The notes under the pieces: generated by a model
Databases searched by the model: none
Told to the model about the DNA's origin: nothing
Seen by the model: the letters and a program-made list of their open reading frames with translations, nothing else
Translations under genes and position numbers: made by a program
In this document: one piece after another, positions 45,557 to 54,340 of the stretch
Numbering within the stretch: position 1 is the stretch's first letter
Layout of the letters: the number at the start of each line of letters is the position of its first letter
From: Coprothermobacter platensis DSM 11748
GTDB taxonomy: Bacteria > Coprothermobacterota > Coprothermobacteria > Coprothermobacterales > Coprothermobacteraceae
Assembly: GCF_000378005.1 (NCBI RefSeq)
Contig: NZ_KB899040.1
Span: forward strand, 67,163-131,162
Length of the DNA: 64,000 nt
Direction: 5' to 3'

Positions 45557-47418
45557 AAAACGTCATCATAGGTACTGCTGGACACATTGATCACGGAAAG
45601 ACCACTCTTATAAAAGCACTGACAGGGAAAGATACCGATAGGCTAAAAGAAGAAAAACAGCGAGGTATGACTACTGACCTCGGTTTTGCTTATTTAGATC
45701 TTCCGTCTGGTATTAGGGCTGGTATAATCGATGTTCCAGGTCATGAGAAATTCGTTAAAAACATGTTAGCTGGTGCGCATGGAATCGACATTGTGATGAT
45801 GGTCATAGCAGCCGACGAAGGCATTATGCCTCAAACATTGGAGCATTTGCAAATCATATCACTCCTGGATGTAAAAAAAGGTATCGTGGTACTGACAAAA
45901 GCTGATTTAGTGGACAGCGAATGGCTCGCCATGATGCAGGAAGAAGTTAAAGAGGAGCTAAAAGGAACAATTTTAGAGAACGCTCCCGTAATACCTGTTT
46001 CATCCACTACAAAGGTGGGTCTAAAGGAATTAATAGAGCAGTTAGACGCCATGGCGCAGTCCATTGAAGAAAGAAGTCATGACGGTATATTTAGAATGCC
46101 CATAGACCGCGTATTTACCATATCAGGGCATGGAACGGTGGTAACGGGAACGATGATTTCTGGGACAGTCAGAGTCGGAGATGAAGTAGTTATTTACCCG
46201 AAGATGATTGAATCACGGGTCCGCTCTATACAAGTTTATCAACAATCGGTACAAGAAGCCTATGCAGGTCAGCGCACCGCTGTGAATTTGGCCAACGTAA
46301 AGGTGGAGCAACTTCAGCGAGGAAATGTTATAGCTCCTAAGGGCGCTTTAATACCTTCAAGGGTGGTTGACGTAAGGCTAAACCTATTAGGTGGCGTAAA
46401 ACCGCTTAAAAACAGAACGCGTATACGGTTTTATGTGGGTGCCTCTGAGACCATGGGAAGACTCCTTCTGCTGGATCGTAATGAACTATTGGAGGGCGAA
46501 AGTTGCTATGCGCAAATTCAATTAGAGGATTTCGTGTGTGTGCTTCATGGAGACAGGTTTGTTATAAGGACCTATTCTCCCATGGAAACGGTGGGTGGAG
46601 GTACCATAATCGTGCCCAATGCACGAAAACACAAACGATTCAAAGAACAAGTAATAACCGAATTAAAGAATATTGAAGAGCGGGGTAAATTCTTTGAAAT
46701 AGAGAAAGCTATATATGATAGTGGTGTACCTTGGCCTGTCACGGAAGTTATGGAAATGTTTGGTTTATCCGAATCTGATCTTTCCCATTTTGATAACCTT
46801 TCTTCGGTTCAATATGGTTCCGTAACGTATGTTTATCACAAACAGCGTTTTGAAGAACAGAAGGCGCAGGCAAAACAGTTGCTCAGCCGTTTCCACGAGC
46901 AATTCCCGCTAAGAGATGGAATGCCAAAAGAGGAGCTGAAAGGCAAATTAACAAAAAATGCCAAGGCAAAATCTTTTGATGTGCTGCTTTCTCTCATGGA
47001 ACAGAATGGTGTGCTTCAGGTGACAGAACAAACGGTTTCACTTAAAGGTTTTTCTCCTACTTTATCACAAAGAGACGAAACAACAAGACAACAGCTATTA
47101 GCTAAATTGGCAAGTTCATCTTACAAACCTTTAAAAGAAGAGGAACTTATAAGCACTCCGGAGCAGGCTTCCATTCTGCACTTTCTAATAAAAAAGGGCG
47201 ATGTGATTAAACTGCCCAGTGGTGAGTACATTTCAAAATACAAAACTGACGAGGCCAAATCACTTTTAGTCGATTATCTAAAGAAAAATGGCCAAATTAC
47301 TTTGGCAGATTTTAGAGATCTACTGGGCGTAAGTAGGCGTGATGCACTGGCCCTCTTGGAGTATTTTGATGCAATAAAAGTTACAAAGAGGTCCGGAGAT
47401 ATTAGGACATTAGCTTGA
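45553..47418 (+). CDS. selB: Selenocysteine-specific elongation factor SelB
   Basis: 621 residues. The GTPase domain starts with GTAGHIDHGKTT (7-18), followed by DTDRLKEEKQRGMTTDLGFAYLDLP, DVPGHEKFVKNM and LTKAD. EF-Tu-like domains 2 and 3 follow, and the C-terminal 250 residues form the winged-helix repeats that bind SECIS hairpins. Its 3' end overlaps the convergent DUF3343 gene by 9 bp. It completes a trxB-to-selB run without any foreign gene. Confidence 0.96.
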   Translation: MKNVIIGTAGHIDHGKTTLIKALTGKDTDRLKEEKQRGMTTDLGFAYLDLPSGIRAGIIDVPGHEKFVKNMLAGAHGIDIVMMVIAADEGIMPQTLEHLQIISLLDVKKGIVVLTKADLVDSEWLAMMQEEVKEELKGTILENAPVIPVSSTTKVGLKELIEQLDAMAQSIEERSHDGIFRMPIDRVFTISGHGTVVTGTMISGTVRVGDEVVIYPKMIESRVRSIQVYQQSVQEAYAGQRTAVNLANVKVEQLQRGNVIAPKGALIPSRVVDVRLNLLGGVKPLKNRTRIRFYVGASETMGRLLLLDRNELLEGESCYAQIQLEDFVCVLHGDRFVIRTYSPMETVGGGTIIVPNARKHKRFKEQVITELKNIEERGKFFEIEKAIYDSGVPWPVTEVMEMFGLSESDLSHFDNLSSVQYGSVTYVYHKQRFEEQKAQAKQLLSRFHEQFPLRDGMPKEELKGKLTKNAKAKSFDVLLSLMEQNGVLQVTEQTVSLKGFSPTLSQRDETTRQQLLAKLASSSYKPLKEEELISTPEQASILHFLIKKGDVIKLPSGEYISKYKTDEAKSLLVDYLKKNGQITLADFRDLLGVSRRDALALLEYFDAIKVTKRSGDIRTLA

Positions 47419-47673
47419 CATTATAAGGTTAGGCTGAGAATCTTGATTGTCGTAATGATAAATGGCAGAGAAGACTACCCCATGTAACTTAATGATCTCC
47501 AGCAAATCGTCCTGTGACACATTCCAGACTTTGGCAGCTTCTCCGCAACTTGCGCTGATTTGGCGCGGAACTGGGACAAGTTGAAATAATAATGTGCTTC
47601 GCTTCATTTCATCTTCGAAGGCCATAGCTTGATGCACGGAAGGAAATGTTATGATGAAATACCCTCTTTCCAC
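47410..47673 (-). CDS. DUF3343 protein, putative Se/S carrier
   Basis: 87 residues from a GTG; AAAGAGGGAGGTG lies 12 nt upstream. The start RGYFIITFPSVHQAMAFE, then LVPVPRQISASCGEA, is the DUF3343 pattern with a conserved cysteine in the SCG motif. The family co-occurs with selenium utilisation genes and is described as a possible Se/S carrier. Its tail-to-tail position beside selB supports that link. The function is not proven. Confidence 0.85.
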   Translation of the reverse strand: MERGYFIITFPSVHQAMAFEDEMKRSTLLFQLVPVPRQISASCGEAAKVWNVSQDDLLEIIKLHGVVFSAIYHYDNQDSQPNLIMSS

Positions 47674-47778
47674 GTTTGCTCAACACCTCCCTCTTTCTTA
47701 TTTTAAGCGATTGATCAAAAAGTGTGTCATTGAGTTTACCTATGGTGCTAATGATACAATGGAACTGAGGTGAGACCT

Positions 47779-48600
47779 TTGATAAAGCTTGTTCTTATCG
47801 ATATCGACGGGACCTTAGTCCGCGATGATAAAACATTGCCTGAGGAAAACGTAGATGCCATAAAAGAGGCATTGGCAAGTGGTGTAGTAGTGACGTTGGT
47901 TACAGGCAGAAATTACGGTTCCACAAAAACGATCATCGACACACTGCATTTGGATGTACCTGTTGTACTCCAGAATGGAGCGTTCATATTTAGGCCTTAT
48001 TCTGGTGAGATATTGAGAAAAGTCGGTTTATCTGGAAGAATTGCTAAGAAGATTATTGATCTTAGCCGCTCTCAAGATGTGTTTTATATCCTTTATAAGG
48101 ACTTTTTTGATGACAAAGACATGGTTGTGGATAACGATTATGTAGGTCCCTTTGAAAGCTACCTTAAGCACAATGAAGCACGCTTGCAAAAAGTGGACAA
48201 TGTTATGGATTTCATCGATTCTGAGGTGGCTGAAGTAGCGCTATTGGGCGACGAAGATAAGATTTTGCATGTTATAGATGCAATGGATTGTGAAAAAGAA
48301 TGCAGTGTAATAAAGTCGTTGACGAGGCAAAATGAAGCATTTTACGAGTTTTTTGGCCCTAAGGTGGGAAAAGGGGAAGCATTAAACTATCTATGCCAGC
48401 ATTTCAACGTTAAGCCTGAAGAAATCATGTTTTTGGGTGATGCTTACAACGATATGGATCTTATGTCTTTGGTAGGTATGCCTGTAGCTATGGGGAATGC
48501 AGTAGAGGAATTAAAACGTATGGCAAAAGCTGTCACGAAAGGTAATAATGATGCTGGTGTAGCCTGGGCCATAAGGCAGTATGTGCTTAGAAAGGTATAG
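47779..48600 (+). CDS. Cof-type HAD-IIB phosphatase
   Basis: 273 residues from the TTG at 47779, 5 nt after GAGGTGA; the GTG at 47770 is inside that site. HAD motifs: LIDIDGTLV (motif I), VTGRNY (motif II), the Lys region KVGKGEALNYL, and FLGDAYNDMDLM (motif IV). Cof-like proteins dephosphorylate sugar phosphates, FMN, PLP or HMP-PP. It precedes an ECF vitamin-type transporter, which may hint at a cofactor substrate. A possible promoter with TTGAGT and TACAAT lies upstream. Confidence 0.9.
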   Translation: MIKLVLIDIDGTLVRDDKTLPEENVDAIKEALASGVVVTLVTGRNYGSTKTIIDTLHLDVPVVLQNGAFIFRPYSGEILRKVGLSGRIAKKIIDLSRSQDVFYILYKDFFDDKDMVVDNDYVGPFESYLKHNEARLQKVDNVMDFIDSEVAEVALLGDEDKILHVIDAMDCEKECSVIKSLTRQNEAFYEFFGPKVGKGEALNYLCQHFNVKPEEIMFLGDAYNDMDLMSLVGMPVAMGNAVEELKRMAKAVTKGNNDAGVAWAIRQYVLRKV

Positions 48601-48614
48601 ATAAACACAATTGA

Positions 48615-48630
48615 TCACATTATAATGTGA
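48615..48630 (+). promoter_or_regulatory. 16-bp palindrome containing the -10 box of the ECF transporter operon
   Basis: TCACATTATAATGTGA is a perfect 16-bp palindrome with TATAAT (48621-48626) inside it. No good -35 is present. A regulator bound here would block RNA polymerase directly. Confidence 0.6.
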
Positions 48631-48656
48631 CTAAGAGAACATTTGGAGGTGGAGAG

Positions 48657-49262
48657 ATGGGAAAGAAGAGTATGTGGTCATTAAGTTTTTCAACGCCTGT
48701 TTTAGTACTCATACCTGCGGCGGTGGGGATCAATTATGTAGGTAAACTGTTTGCCCAGCTATTAAAGCTGCCTTTATGGCTGGATTCTATTGGAACGATT
48801 ATCGCAAGTATGCTTTCTGGTCCCATTGTGGGTGCTGTTTCTGGTGCTATAAACAATATCATTTATGGGCTCACTATGGATCCTATTTCTTTCGTTTATG
48901 CGCTAACCAGTATTGCCATTGGCTTAGTGGTGGGCATTATGGCTTATCGTGGACGTATTACTACACTATGGAGAGCCATTGTGGTTGGTCTGGTTGTAGC
49001 TATTGTTTCAGCATTGGTTTCCACTCCTCTGAACGTTATGTTTTGGGGCGGACAGACAGGTAACGTGTGGGGCGACGCACTTTATGCCTATTGCATTGCT
49101 CATAACATCCCTGTTTGGCTTTCTTCTTTCTTTGATGAAATTGTTGTAGATATTCCAGATAAAGTAGCCACGGTTGTTATAGCGTTCGTAATCTTTGTTA
49201 GCTTGCCAAAACGCCTAATACAGATGTACGAGGGAGAAGAAACATTGGAAAGACTTGATTAG
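48657..49262 (+). CDS. ECF transporter substrate-binding (S) component
   Basis: 201 residues from the ATG at 48657, which follows GGAGGTGGAG; an earlier in-frame start lacks a ribosome site. Six hydrophobic segments are visible, and the pattern GPIVGAVSGAINNIIYGL resembles S components that bind vitamins or other micronutrients. The specific ligand is not evident and no riboswitch precedes the gene. It is followed by its T and A components. Confidence 0.85.
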   Translation: MGKKSMWSLSFSTPVLVLIPAAVGINYVGKLFAQLLKLPLWLDSIGTIIASMLSGPIVGAVSGAINNIIYGLTMDPISFVYALTSIAIGLVVGIMAYRGRITTLWRAIVVGLVVAIVSALVSTPLNVMFWGGQTGNVWGDALYAYCIAHNIPVWLSSFFDEIVVDIPDKVATVVIAFVIFVSLPKRLIQMYEGEETLERLD

Positions 49263-49291
49263 GTGCTAAAAGAAAGAATAGTAAGAGAACA

Positions 49292-50068
49292 ATGGCTCGT
49301 GCATTAAGTCTTTATGTTGAAACGAACACCTTCCTACAGAAGCTTGACCCTATGGTCAAGCTTCTGTACATATTGCTTTCCATACTGCTGCCTTTTTTGA
49401 TTCTTCCTTATAGAGTGGTTGGCCTAACGTTTATTCTCATTAGCTGTTTACTCCTACTTTACGGAAAGGTTTTTAAGAAGGTTTTACCGCTTTTAGGTTT
49501 TAGTTTTCTCATTCTCATATCTATAGTAATCATTCAGGGTTTATTCATGCAATCGAATAGAACGCCTGCATTTACCATAGATGGGCTGACGTTTTACAAA
49601 GAAGGACTATTATATGCCTGGACGCTGTGCATACGTGTTTTGGATGTACTGCTGGCATTTGCTCTGTTGGTATTGACAACAAGGCCGTCTGATTTAATTC
49701 AGTCTTTGGTGAAGCGAGGATTATCACCACGGTTCGGCTATGTTCTTAGCTCTGCTTTGCAAATTATTCCGCAGATGATGTCCGAAGTAGGCAGTATAAT
49801 GGACGCTCAACGTTCACGCGGATTGGAAACGGAAGGTAACTTATGGACACGTTTGAAAGCATTCGTACCGCTCATAGGACCAGTAGTAATGAGCTCGTTA
49901 CTGGAGACCAGAGAGAGAGCTATGGCATTGGAAGTCAGGGGGTTCAGCGCCATTGGTAAGAAAACCTTTCTTTTTGATACGGAAATGACCCTATTGGATA
50001 AAATACTGGAGTGGGTGCTTGGAATTCTGCTTCTCATAAGCATCATAGTGAGGATCGTTTGGTTGTGA
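49292..50068 (+). CDS. ecfT: ECF transporter transmembrane (T) component
   Basis: 258 residues with about five membrane helices. The two signature motifs that dock onto the ATPases are DAQRSRG near residue 178 and LEVRGF near residue 218. The N-terminal TFLQKLDPMVKLL is also typical. The last codon overlaps the next gene (GTGA). Confidence 0.9.
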   Translation: MARALSLYVETNTFLQKLDPMVKLLYILLSILLPFLILPYRVVGLTFILISCLLLLYGKVFKKVLPLLGFSFLILISIVIIQGLFMQSNRTPAFTIDGLTFYKEGLLYAWTLCIRVLDVLLAFALLVLTTRPSDLIQSLVKRGLSPRFGYVLSSALQIIPQMMSEVGSIMDAQRSRGLETEGNLWTRLKAFVPLIGPVVMSSLLETRERAMALEVRGFSAIGKKTFLFDTEMTLLDKILEWVLGILLLISIIVRIVWL

Positions 50069-50904
50069 AGAAGACAATTGTGGTGGAGAATCTAAAATAC
50101 AGGTATCCAAACACCAGCAAGCTGGCCTTGGACAGCATCAGTTTCAGTGTGGATGAGGGCCAGTTCGTCGGCATTGTAGGAAAGAATCTTGCAGGTAAGT
50201 CTACGCTTTGCGAAGCGTTAGTGGGATTGGTCCCACATTTCTACAAAGGTGCTTATGGTGGAAAAGTTGTAGTGGATGGTGTTGAGGTACTTAACAGTTC
50301 TATTGGGGAAATGGCACGTCATATTGGTATTGTGTTCCAGAATCCGTTTACACAGATTACAGCAGCTAAGCTCACTGTTTATGAAGAAATAGCGTTTGGG
50401 CTGGAAAATTTGGGTATGGACCGAGTTGAGATGGTGAAGAGAATCGACTACGTCTTGGATCTCCTTGGCCTTTACGATTTTAAAGATAGAAATCCTTTTG
50501 AGCTTTCGGGTGGCCAAATGCAGCGGTTAGCCATAGCCGGTATCATCGCAATGAAACCTACGGTTATCGTTTTGGATGAACCAACGTCTCAATTGGACCC
50601 ACAAGGATCTGAGGAAGTGTTTAAGGCTGTACAGCGTCTCAGTAAAGAAGGTGTCACTATCGTGATGGTCGAGCAAAAGATGGAAAAAATAGCTCAGTAT
50701 GCTGACAAAGTAATGCTGATTAGCGAAGGGAAAATGATTGACTTTGATAGTCCGCAAAAACTATTTTCACGTGAAGACTTAGAGAATTTTGGTGTAGAAC
50801 CACCCGTATTTACGACCATTGCAAAAAAACTCAACGTTAAAGACGAAACAACAGGATTATATCCAGTTACGATAGATGAGGCACGGAGGTTATTTAGTTT
50901 ATGA
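50065..50904 (+). CDS. ecfA1: ECF transporter ATPase subunit 1
   Basis: 279 residues from the GTG at 50065 that overlaps the ecfT stop; an ATG at 50011 would lie inside ecfT. Walker A is GKNLAGKST, an unusual form with Leu-Ala in place of Gly-Ser. The Q-loop region is FQNPFTQI, the signature ELSGGQMQRLAIA is canonical and Walker B is VIVLDEPTSQLD. It overlaps ecfA2 by 4 bp. Confidence 0.92.
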   Translation: MKKTIVVENLKYRYPNTSKLALDSISFSVDEGQFVGIVGKNLAGKSTLCEALVGLVPHFYKGAYGGKVVVDGVEVLNSSIGEMARHIGIVFQNPFTQITAAKLTVYEEIAFGLENLGMDRVEMVKRIDYVLDLLGLYDFKDRNPFELSGGQMQRLAIAGIIAMKPTVIVLDEPTSQLDPQGSEEVFKAVQRLSKEGVTIVMVEQKMEKIAQYADKVMLISEGKMIDFDSPQKLFSREDLENFGVEPPVFTTIAKKLNVKDETTGLYPVTIDEARRLFSL

Positions 50905-51734
50905 ACCTGGTAGATGTTAAAAATGTCAGCTTTGCCTACAGTGAAAATAACTTCGTCTTACAGAATATCAGTTTCTCCTTGCAGAAAGGTAGCGTTGCCA
51001 TTATCGGGCAAAATGGTTCAGGGAAAACCACGTTGGTGAAATTATTAAAAGGTCTGCTAAAACCGAAGGTTGGCGATGTTTTTATCAAAGGTATTAATAC
51101 GAAAGATACTACAGCTGCCAAACTCGCTAAGACTGTAGGTTTGGTTTTTCAAAATCCCAACGATCAGATATTTAAGAACAAGGTTCTTGATGAGGTTATG
51201 TTCGGCCCTTTGAATATTGGGCAGTCTGTGGATGAAGCAAGAGAGAACGCTCTTAGAGCGCTTGAAATCGTGTCACTGACTGAAAAAAGCCAAGAAAATC
51301 CTTATGATTTGAGTTTATCTGAGAGGAAACTCATTAGCATTGCATCTATCCTCTCCATGAATACGGATATTGTCATATTTGATGAGCCAACAATCGCTCA
51401 AGATTGTTGGGGCAAGACAAGGGTAAAAGATATTGTCCGTCTCTTGGTTTCTGCCGGAAAACTTGTAATCACAATAACCCATGATATGGATTTTGTGGGT
51501 GAATGTTTTGAGCGCGTTATTGTTTTAAATAAAGGAAAACTCCTTCTGGATGGCTCTGCCAAGGATGTTTTTTCACAGGAAGATGTCTTATCAGCAGCTT
51601 ATTTGGAACCGCCTTACATAACGCAGTTATGCCATCAGTTACATTATGATGAAGTGTTTTTAAGCCCAGAATCGTTTATTTCATACTATGAAAGCCACAG
51701 GCAGAAAAAAGAAACGAACGACGCAAAACACTAA
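50901..51734 (+). CDS. ecfA2: ECF transporter ATPase subunit 2
   Basis: 277 residues. Walker A GQNGSGKTT, Q-loop FQNPNDQIF and Walker B IVIFDEPTIAQD are good. The ABC signature is LSLSERKL rather than LSGGQ, so one of the two ATP sites of the EcfA1-EcfA2 heterodimer may be altered. The switch His is in TITHDMDF. The stop lies 10 bp from the convergent PHP gene. Confidence 0.9.
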   Translation: MNLVDVKNVSFAYSENNFVLQNISFSLQKGSVAIIGQNGSGKTTLVKLLKGLLKPKVGDVFIKGINTKDTTAAKLAKTVGLVFQNPNDQIFKNKVLDEVMFGPLNIGQSVDEARENALRALEIVSLTEKSQENPYDLSLSERKLISIASILSMNTDIVIFDEPTIAQDCWGKTRVKDIVRLLVSAGKLVITITHDMDFVGECFERVIVLNKGKLLLDGSAKDVFSQEDVLSAAYLEPPYITQLCHQLHYDEVFLSPESFISYYESHRQKKETNDAKH

Positions 51735-51743
51735 CGGTTTTTG

Positions 51744-52550
51744 CTATAAGGTAAAAGCGGTTGACTCTACTATTGGTTCGAAAAATGGAACTGTGTTGCG
51801 GAATATGACAACATTACCGATGTCGTTTTTCTTCAATATTTGTTCTGCCTTGTCATAGTTCCTCATTATCGCTTCTGTGCGATGTGCATCGCTGCCAACA
51901 GAAACCATTGTGCCACCCTTATCGACATATGCTTTTACAATCCATGACATTATCTGAAAATGTTTTTCTACATCAAGTTTGGCAGTGTTTAGTTCCAATG
52001 CTTTGCCACGCTTTATAAGTATTTCCAGTATGTTGCCTACGAGCGCTTCATGTTTCTTGTAGCTATCCAAAGTAAGCGGTAGGTAGCGAGCTGGATAATC
52101 GAGATGTCCCAGTATCTGATATTGATTCATCATTTCAACGCAGTAGAGGACTTCCTCAAGATACTGTTTTAGGAAATCGTCATAATCTGTTCCTTCGGGT
52201 ACTTTTGCCACAGAGACCTTACCCAAGTTGTGAACGGAGAGAATAATTGTGTCAAAGGAATATGCGGAGAGTTTCTCTTCTGTCATTTTTAAGTTATCTT
52301 TGTTTACACCAGCCTCTATTCCTGTTAGGACCTGCATGCGTGCGACGTTTCTGCGTGAGCTGCTGATGTCTGCAATATATGAATTCACATCGGAAACACC
52401 TTCTGACCCATCAGGGTCTTCTAAATCAATGTGATCAGTAATAGCAATATAATGTAGCTGTTTTTCTTGAGCGGTAGAAAAGATATTAACAAGCTCTTCA
52501 TGGCCATCTGGGGACCAAATAGAGTGCATATGTGCATCAATGGTTATCAT
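51744..52550 (-). CDS. PHP-domain phosphoesterase (histidinol-phosphatase-like)
   Basis: 268 residues. The N-terminal DAHMHSIWSPDGHEE supplies His7 and His9 and is followed by ITDHIDLE. Later EAGV, SVHNLG, LGHLDYPARY and SVGSDAHRTE provide the remaining metal ligands of a trinuclear site. No other his gene is near, so the substrate is open. Its ATG overlaps the stop of the membrane protein gene upstream (TAATG). Confidence 0.85.
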   Translation of the reverse strand: MITIDAHMHSIWSPDGHEELVNIFSTAQEKQLHYIAITDHIDLEDPDGSEGVSDVNSYIADISSSRRNVARMQVLTGIEAGVNKDNLKMTEEKLSAYSFDTIILSVHNLGKVSVAKVPEGTDYDDFLKQYLEEVLYCVEMMNQYQILGHLDYPARYLPLTLDSYKKHEALVGNILEILIKRGKALELNTAKLDVEKHFQIMSWIVKAYVDKGGTMVSVGSDAHRTEAIMRNYDKAEQILKKNDIGNVVIFRNTVPFFEPIVESTAFTL

Positions 52551-53428
52551 TACTTGACTTGAATGTTCTTTGAAACCGTATTTACATTGTACATGTTATC
52601 GGATGCAGCTATTTGAACTACGTATTTTCCTGGATTTAACGTTGCAGTTACTGTCACTGGTTCACTATAACTTTCATTTTCAGGCGTTGTGTAAAGATCT
52701 TTTTCAGTGTATGTTCCATCGGCTTGGGGCGTAAGTATAGAGATATTTATTTTTGTAGGTTTGGAATACGGACCATCGGTAGCGGTTACGGTGAAAGAAA
52801 GTGTTGTCGTCACAACGGACGGTATATTAAAACTCACACGGGGTGGAGCATTCAATATAACTTCATCCGAGCCGCCTGATTCTTCCACTACGCCGAAAAA
52901 CGTTGCTACTTTAGCAGCAGAAGTCGCTGTGAGCAGGGTATCTATTAACTCTCCATTACTGTTAGTGAATGCGCATACATTGAAGTCTGCACTGGTTCTC
53001 AATGTAGAGAACGTCATAGAAACGGGTGTCCAACTTTCTCCTGTAGCTGTTTTTTCAAAGCTCGAAAGGGCGTATTTGACTCCAAGCTCCGAAGGTAAAC
53101 CACCTTGCAAGAGCAACCAACTTCTGGTGTTATCACGCTGTAATGCATAAGAGGCATCAAAGCACTTGTCGCTGGCATTGACATTTACATAACTTTTCTC
53201 GTCATCACTGGTCTCAACATCACTGAGCACTTTTAAATTGAGTGCGTAGTTCGAGAGCACATGATTTGCGGAAGAAAACAAGAGGGGAACAAGATGAGCA
53301 TAAGACACAAAGAAAAACGCTACAATAACCAATACTACTATCACAATTTTAGCCCAAAGTTGCATCCCTTTGGATTGCTTGGATTTGTTTTTCTTATTTT
53401 TTTGCTGCTTAGGTTTTTCAGAGCTCAT
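52550..53428 (-). CDS. Membrane-anchored extracytoplasmic protein of unknown function
   Basis: 292 residues. The first 22 are extremely Lys-rich and cytoplasmic, followed by one membrane helix (about 25-48). The rest is an extracytoplasmic beta-rich domain ending in an Ig-like or PKD-like fold (LNPGKYVVQIAASDN). No catalytic motif or family is recognised. It has no Shine-Dalgarno; a TATAAT lies 12 bp before the ATG, at the end of the DUF554 gene. It is translationally coupled to the PHP gene. Confidence 0.65.
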   Translation of the reverse strand: MSSEKPKQQKNKKNKSKQSKGMQLWAKIVIVVLVIVAFFFVSYAHLVPLLFSSANHVLSNYALNLKVLSDVETSDDEKSYVNVNASDKCFDASYALQRDNTRSWLLLQGGLPSELGVKYALSSFEKTATGESWTPVSMTFSTLRTSADFNVCAFTNSNGELIDTLLTATSAAKVATFFGVVEESGGSDEVILNAPPRVSFNIPSVVTTTLSFTVTATDGPYSKPTKINISILTPQADGTYTEKDLYTTPENESYSEPVTVTATLNPGKYVVQIAASDNMYNVNTVSKNIQVK

Positions 53429-53441
53429 AATGCTTAATCTA

Positions 53442-54119
53442 TTATAACAAAGTATTGGTCAGCCATGTTAAAAAGATCTGCACTAACAATGAAGGAAGAT
53501 AATTTCCCACTTTTATCTCCTTAAACCCCAGCATTCGTATGCCTATCATTGCTACCATGAGATTACCTACGGCGGAGAAGTCATTCAGATACATGGGCAG
53601 CTTTAAAAAAGCTAAGTGCGCACTGAATAATGCAATAGCACCTTGCACGATAAGTACAGACAATGAGCTCAATAGTACTCCAATACCATATGTAGCTGTG
53701 AGAGCCGCTGCTGAAAATCCGTCCATTACAGATTTGAGAAAAAGTACGCTGTAGTCATTAAGTAGCCCCGCATTTATGCTACCAATAATGGTCATCGGGC
53801 CTACAACAAATAATGTTGTAGCTGATACAAAACCTTCAGTAAGTTTTTGACCTTGGAATCGCTTTTGCAACCTATCTGTTAGGTGTCCTATCCTTCCTTC
53901 AATATCTAATGCTGTTCCAATGACCCCACCCATAAGTAGGGAAATTAAAACGATGCTGGCATTGTTCATATCCTTTATTCCATATATACCTAAGGCGAGA
54001 ACCAACACGCCTACAGAGTCCGATATGACACTGCGATAGCGCTGTAAAGGTTTTATGAACAACAAACCTCCTACAGAACCTAAGAGAACGGCCAACGTAT
54101 TTACATAAACACCGCGCAT
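53442..54119 (-). CDS. DUF554 family membrane protein
   Basis: 225 residues from the ATG at 54119 (RGVYVNTLAVLLGSVGGLLF); an earlier TTG at 54143 is possible but untypical. Seven or so hydrophobic segments. The motifs ALGIYGI, GALDIEGRIG-like GTALDIEGRI and FVVGPMTIIGSINAGLLND are diagnostic of DUF554 (YdfK-like). The function is unknown. No ribosome site is seen. Confidence 0.88.
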   Translation of the reverse strand: MRGVYVNTLAVLLGSVGGLLFIKPLQRYRSVISDSVGVLVLALGIYGIKDMNNASIVLISLLMGGVIGTALDIEGRIGHLTDRLQKRFQGQKLTEGFVSATTLFVVGPMTIIGSINAGLLNDYSVLFLKSVMDGFSAAALTATYGIGVLLSSLSVLIVQGAIALFSAHLAFLKLPMYLNDFSAVGNLMVAMIGIRMLGFKEIKVGNYLPSLLVQIFLTWLTNTLL

Positions 54120-54215
54120 GGTACTTATGCTATATTTTAGCAATCTTGAGGTTGCTATTATGGATTAAAATATGTCTTATTCAAGAACCTTTGCTATAAG
54201 GAGGTAAATAGGTAT

Positions 54216-54329
54216 ATGGCCGTATGGAAATGCAGTGTATGCGGGTACGAAAAAGAAGGTAAATGCAAGCCCAAGAAGTGCCCTGAGTGTGGCAGTACTG
54301 GCACTTTTGAAAAGAAAGCAGAGCAGTAG
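54216..54329 (+). CDS. 37-residue rubredoxin-like / zinc-ribbon protein
   Basis: The ATG at 54216 follows TAAGGAGGTAAATAGGTAT, a strong ribosome site with long spacing. The sequence has WKCSVCGY and KCPECGS, two CxxC knuckles spaced as in the C-terminal rubredoxin-like domain of rubrerythrins and in small stand-alone zinc ribbons. It likely binds Fe or Zn. It stands alone between divergent and convergent genes and is short enough to be missed by gene callers. Confidence 0.82.
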   Translation: MAVWKCSVCGYEKEGKCKPKKCPECGSTGTFEKKAEQ

Positions 54330-54340
54330 TCTTTTATTTT

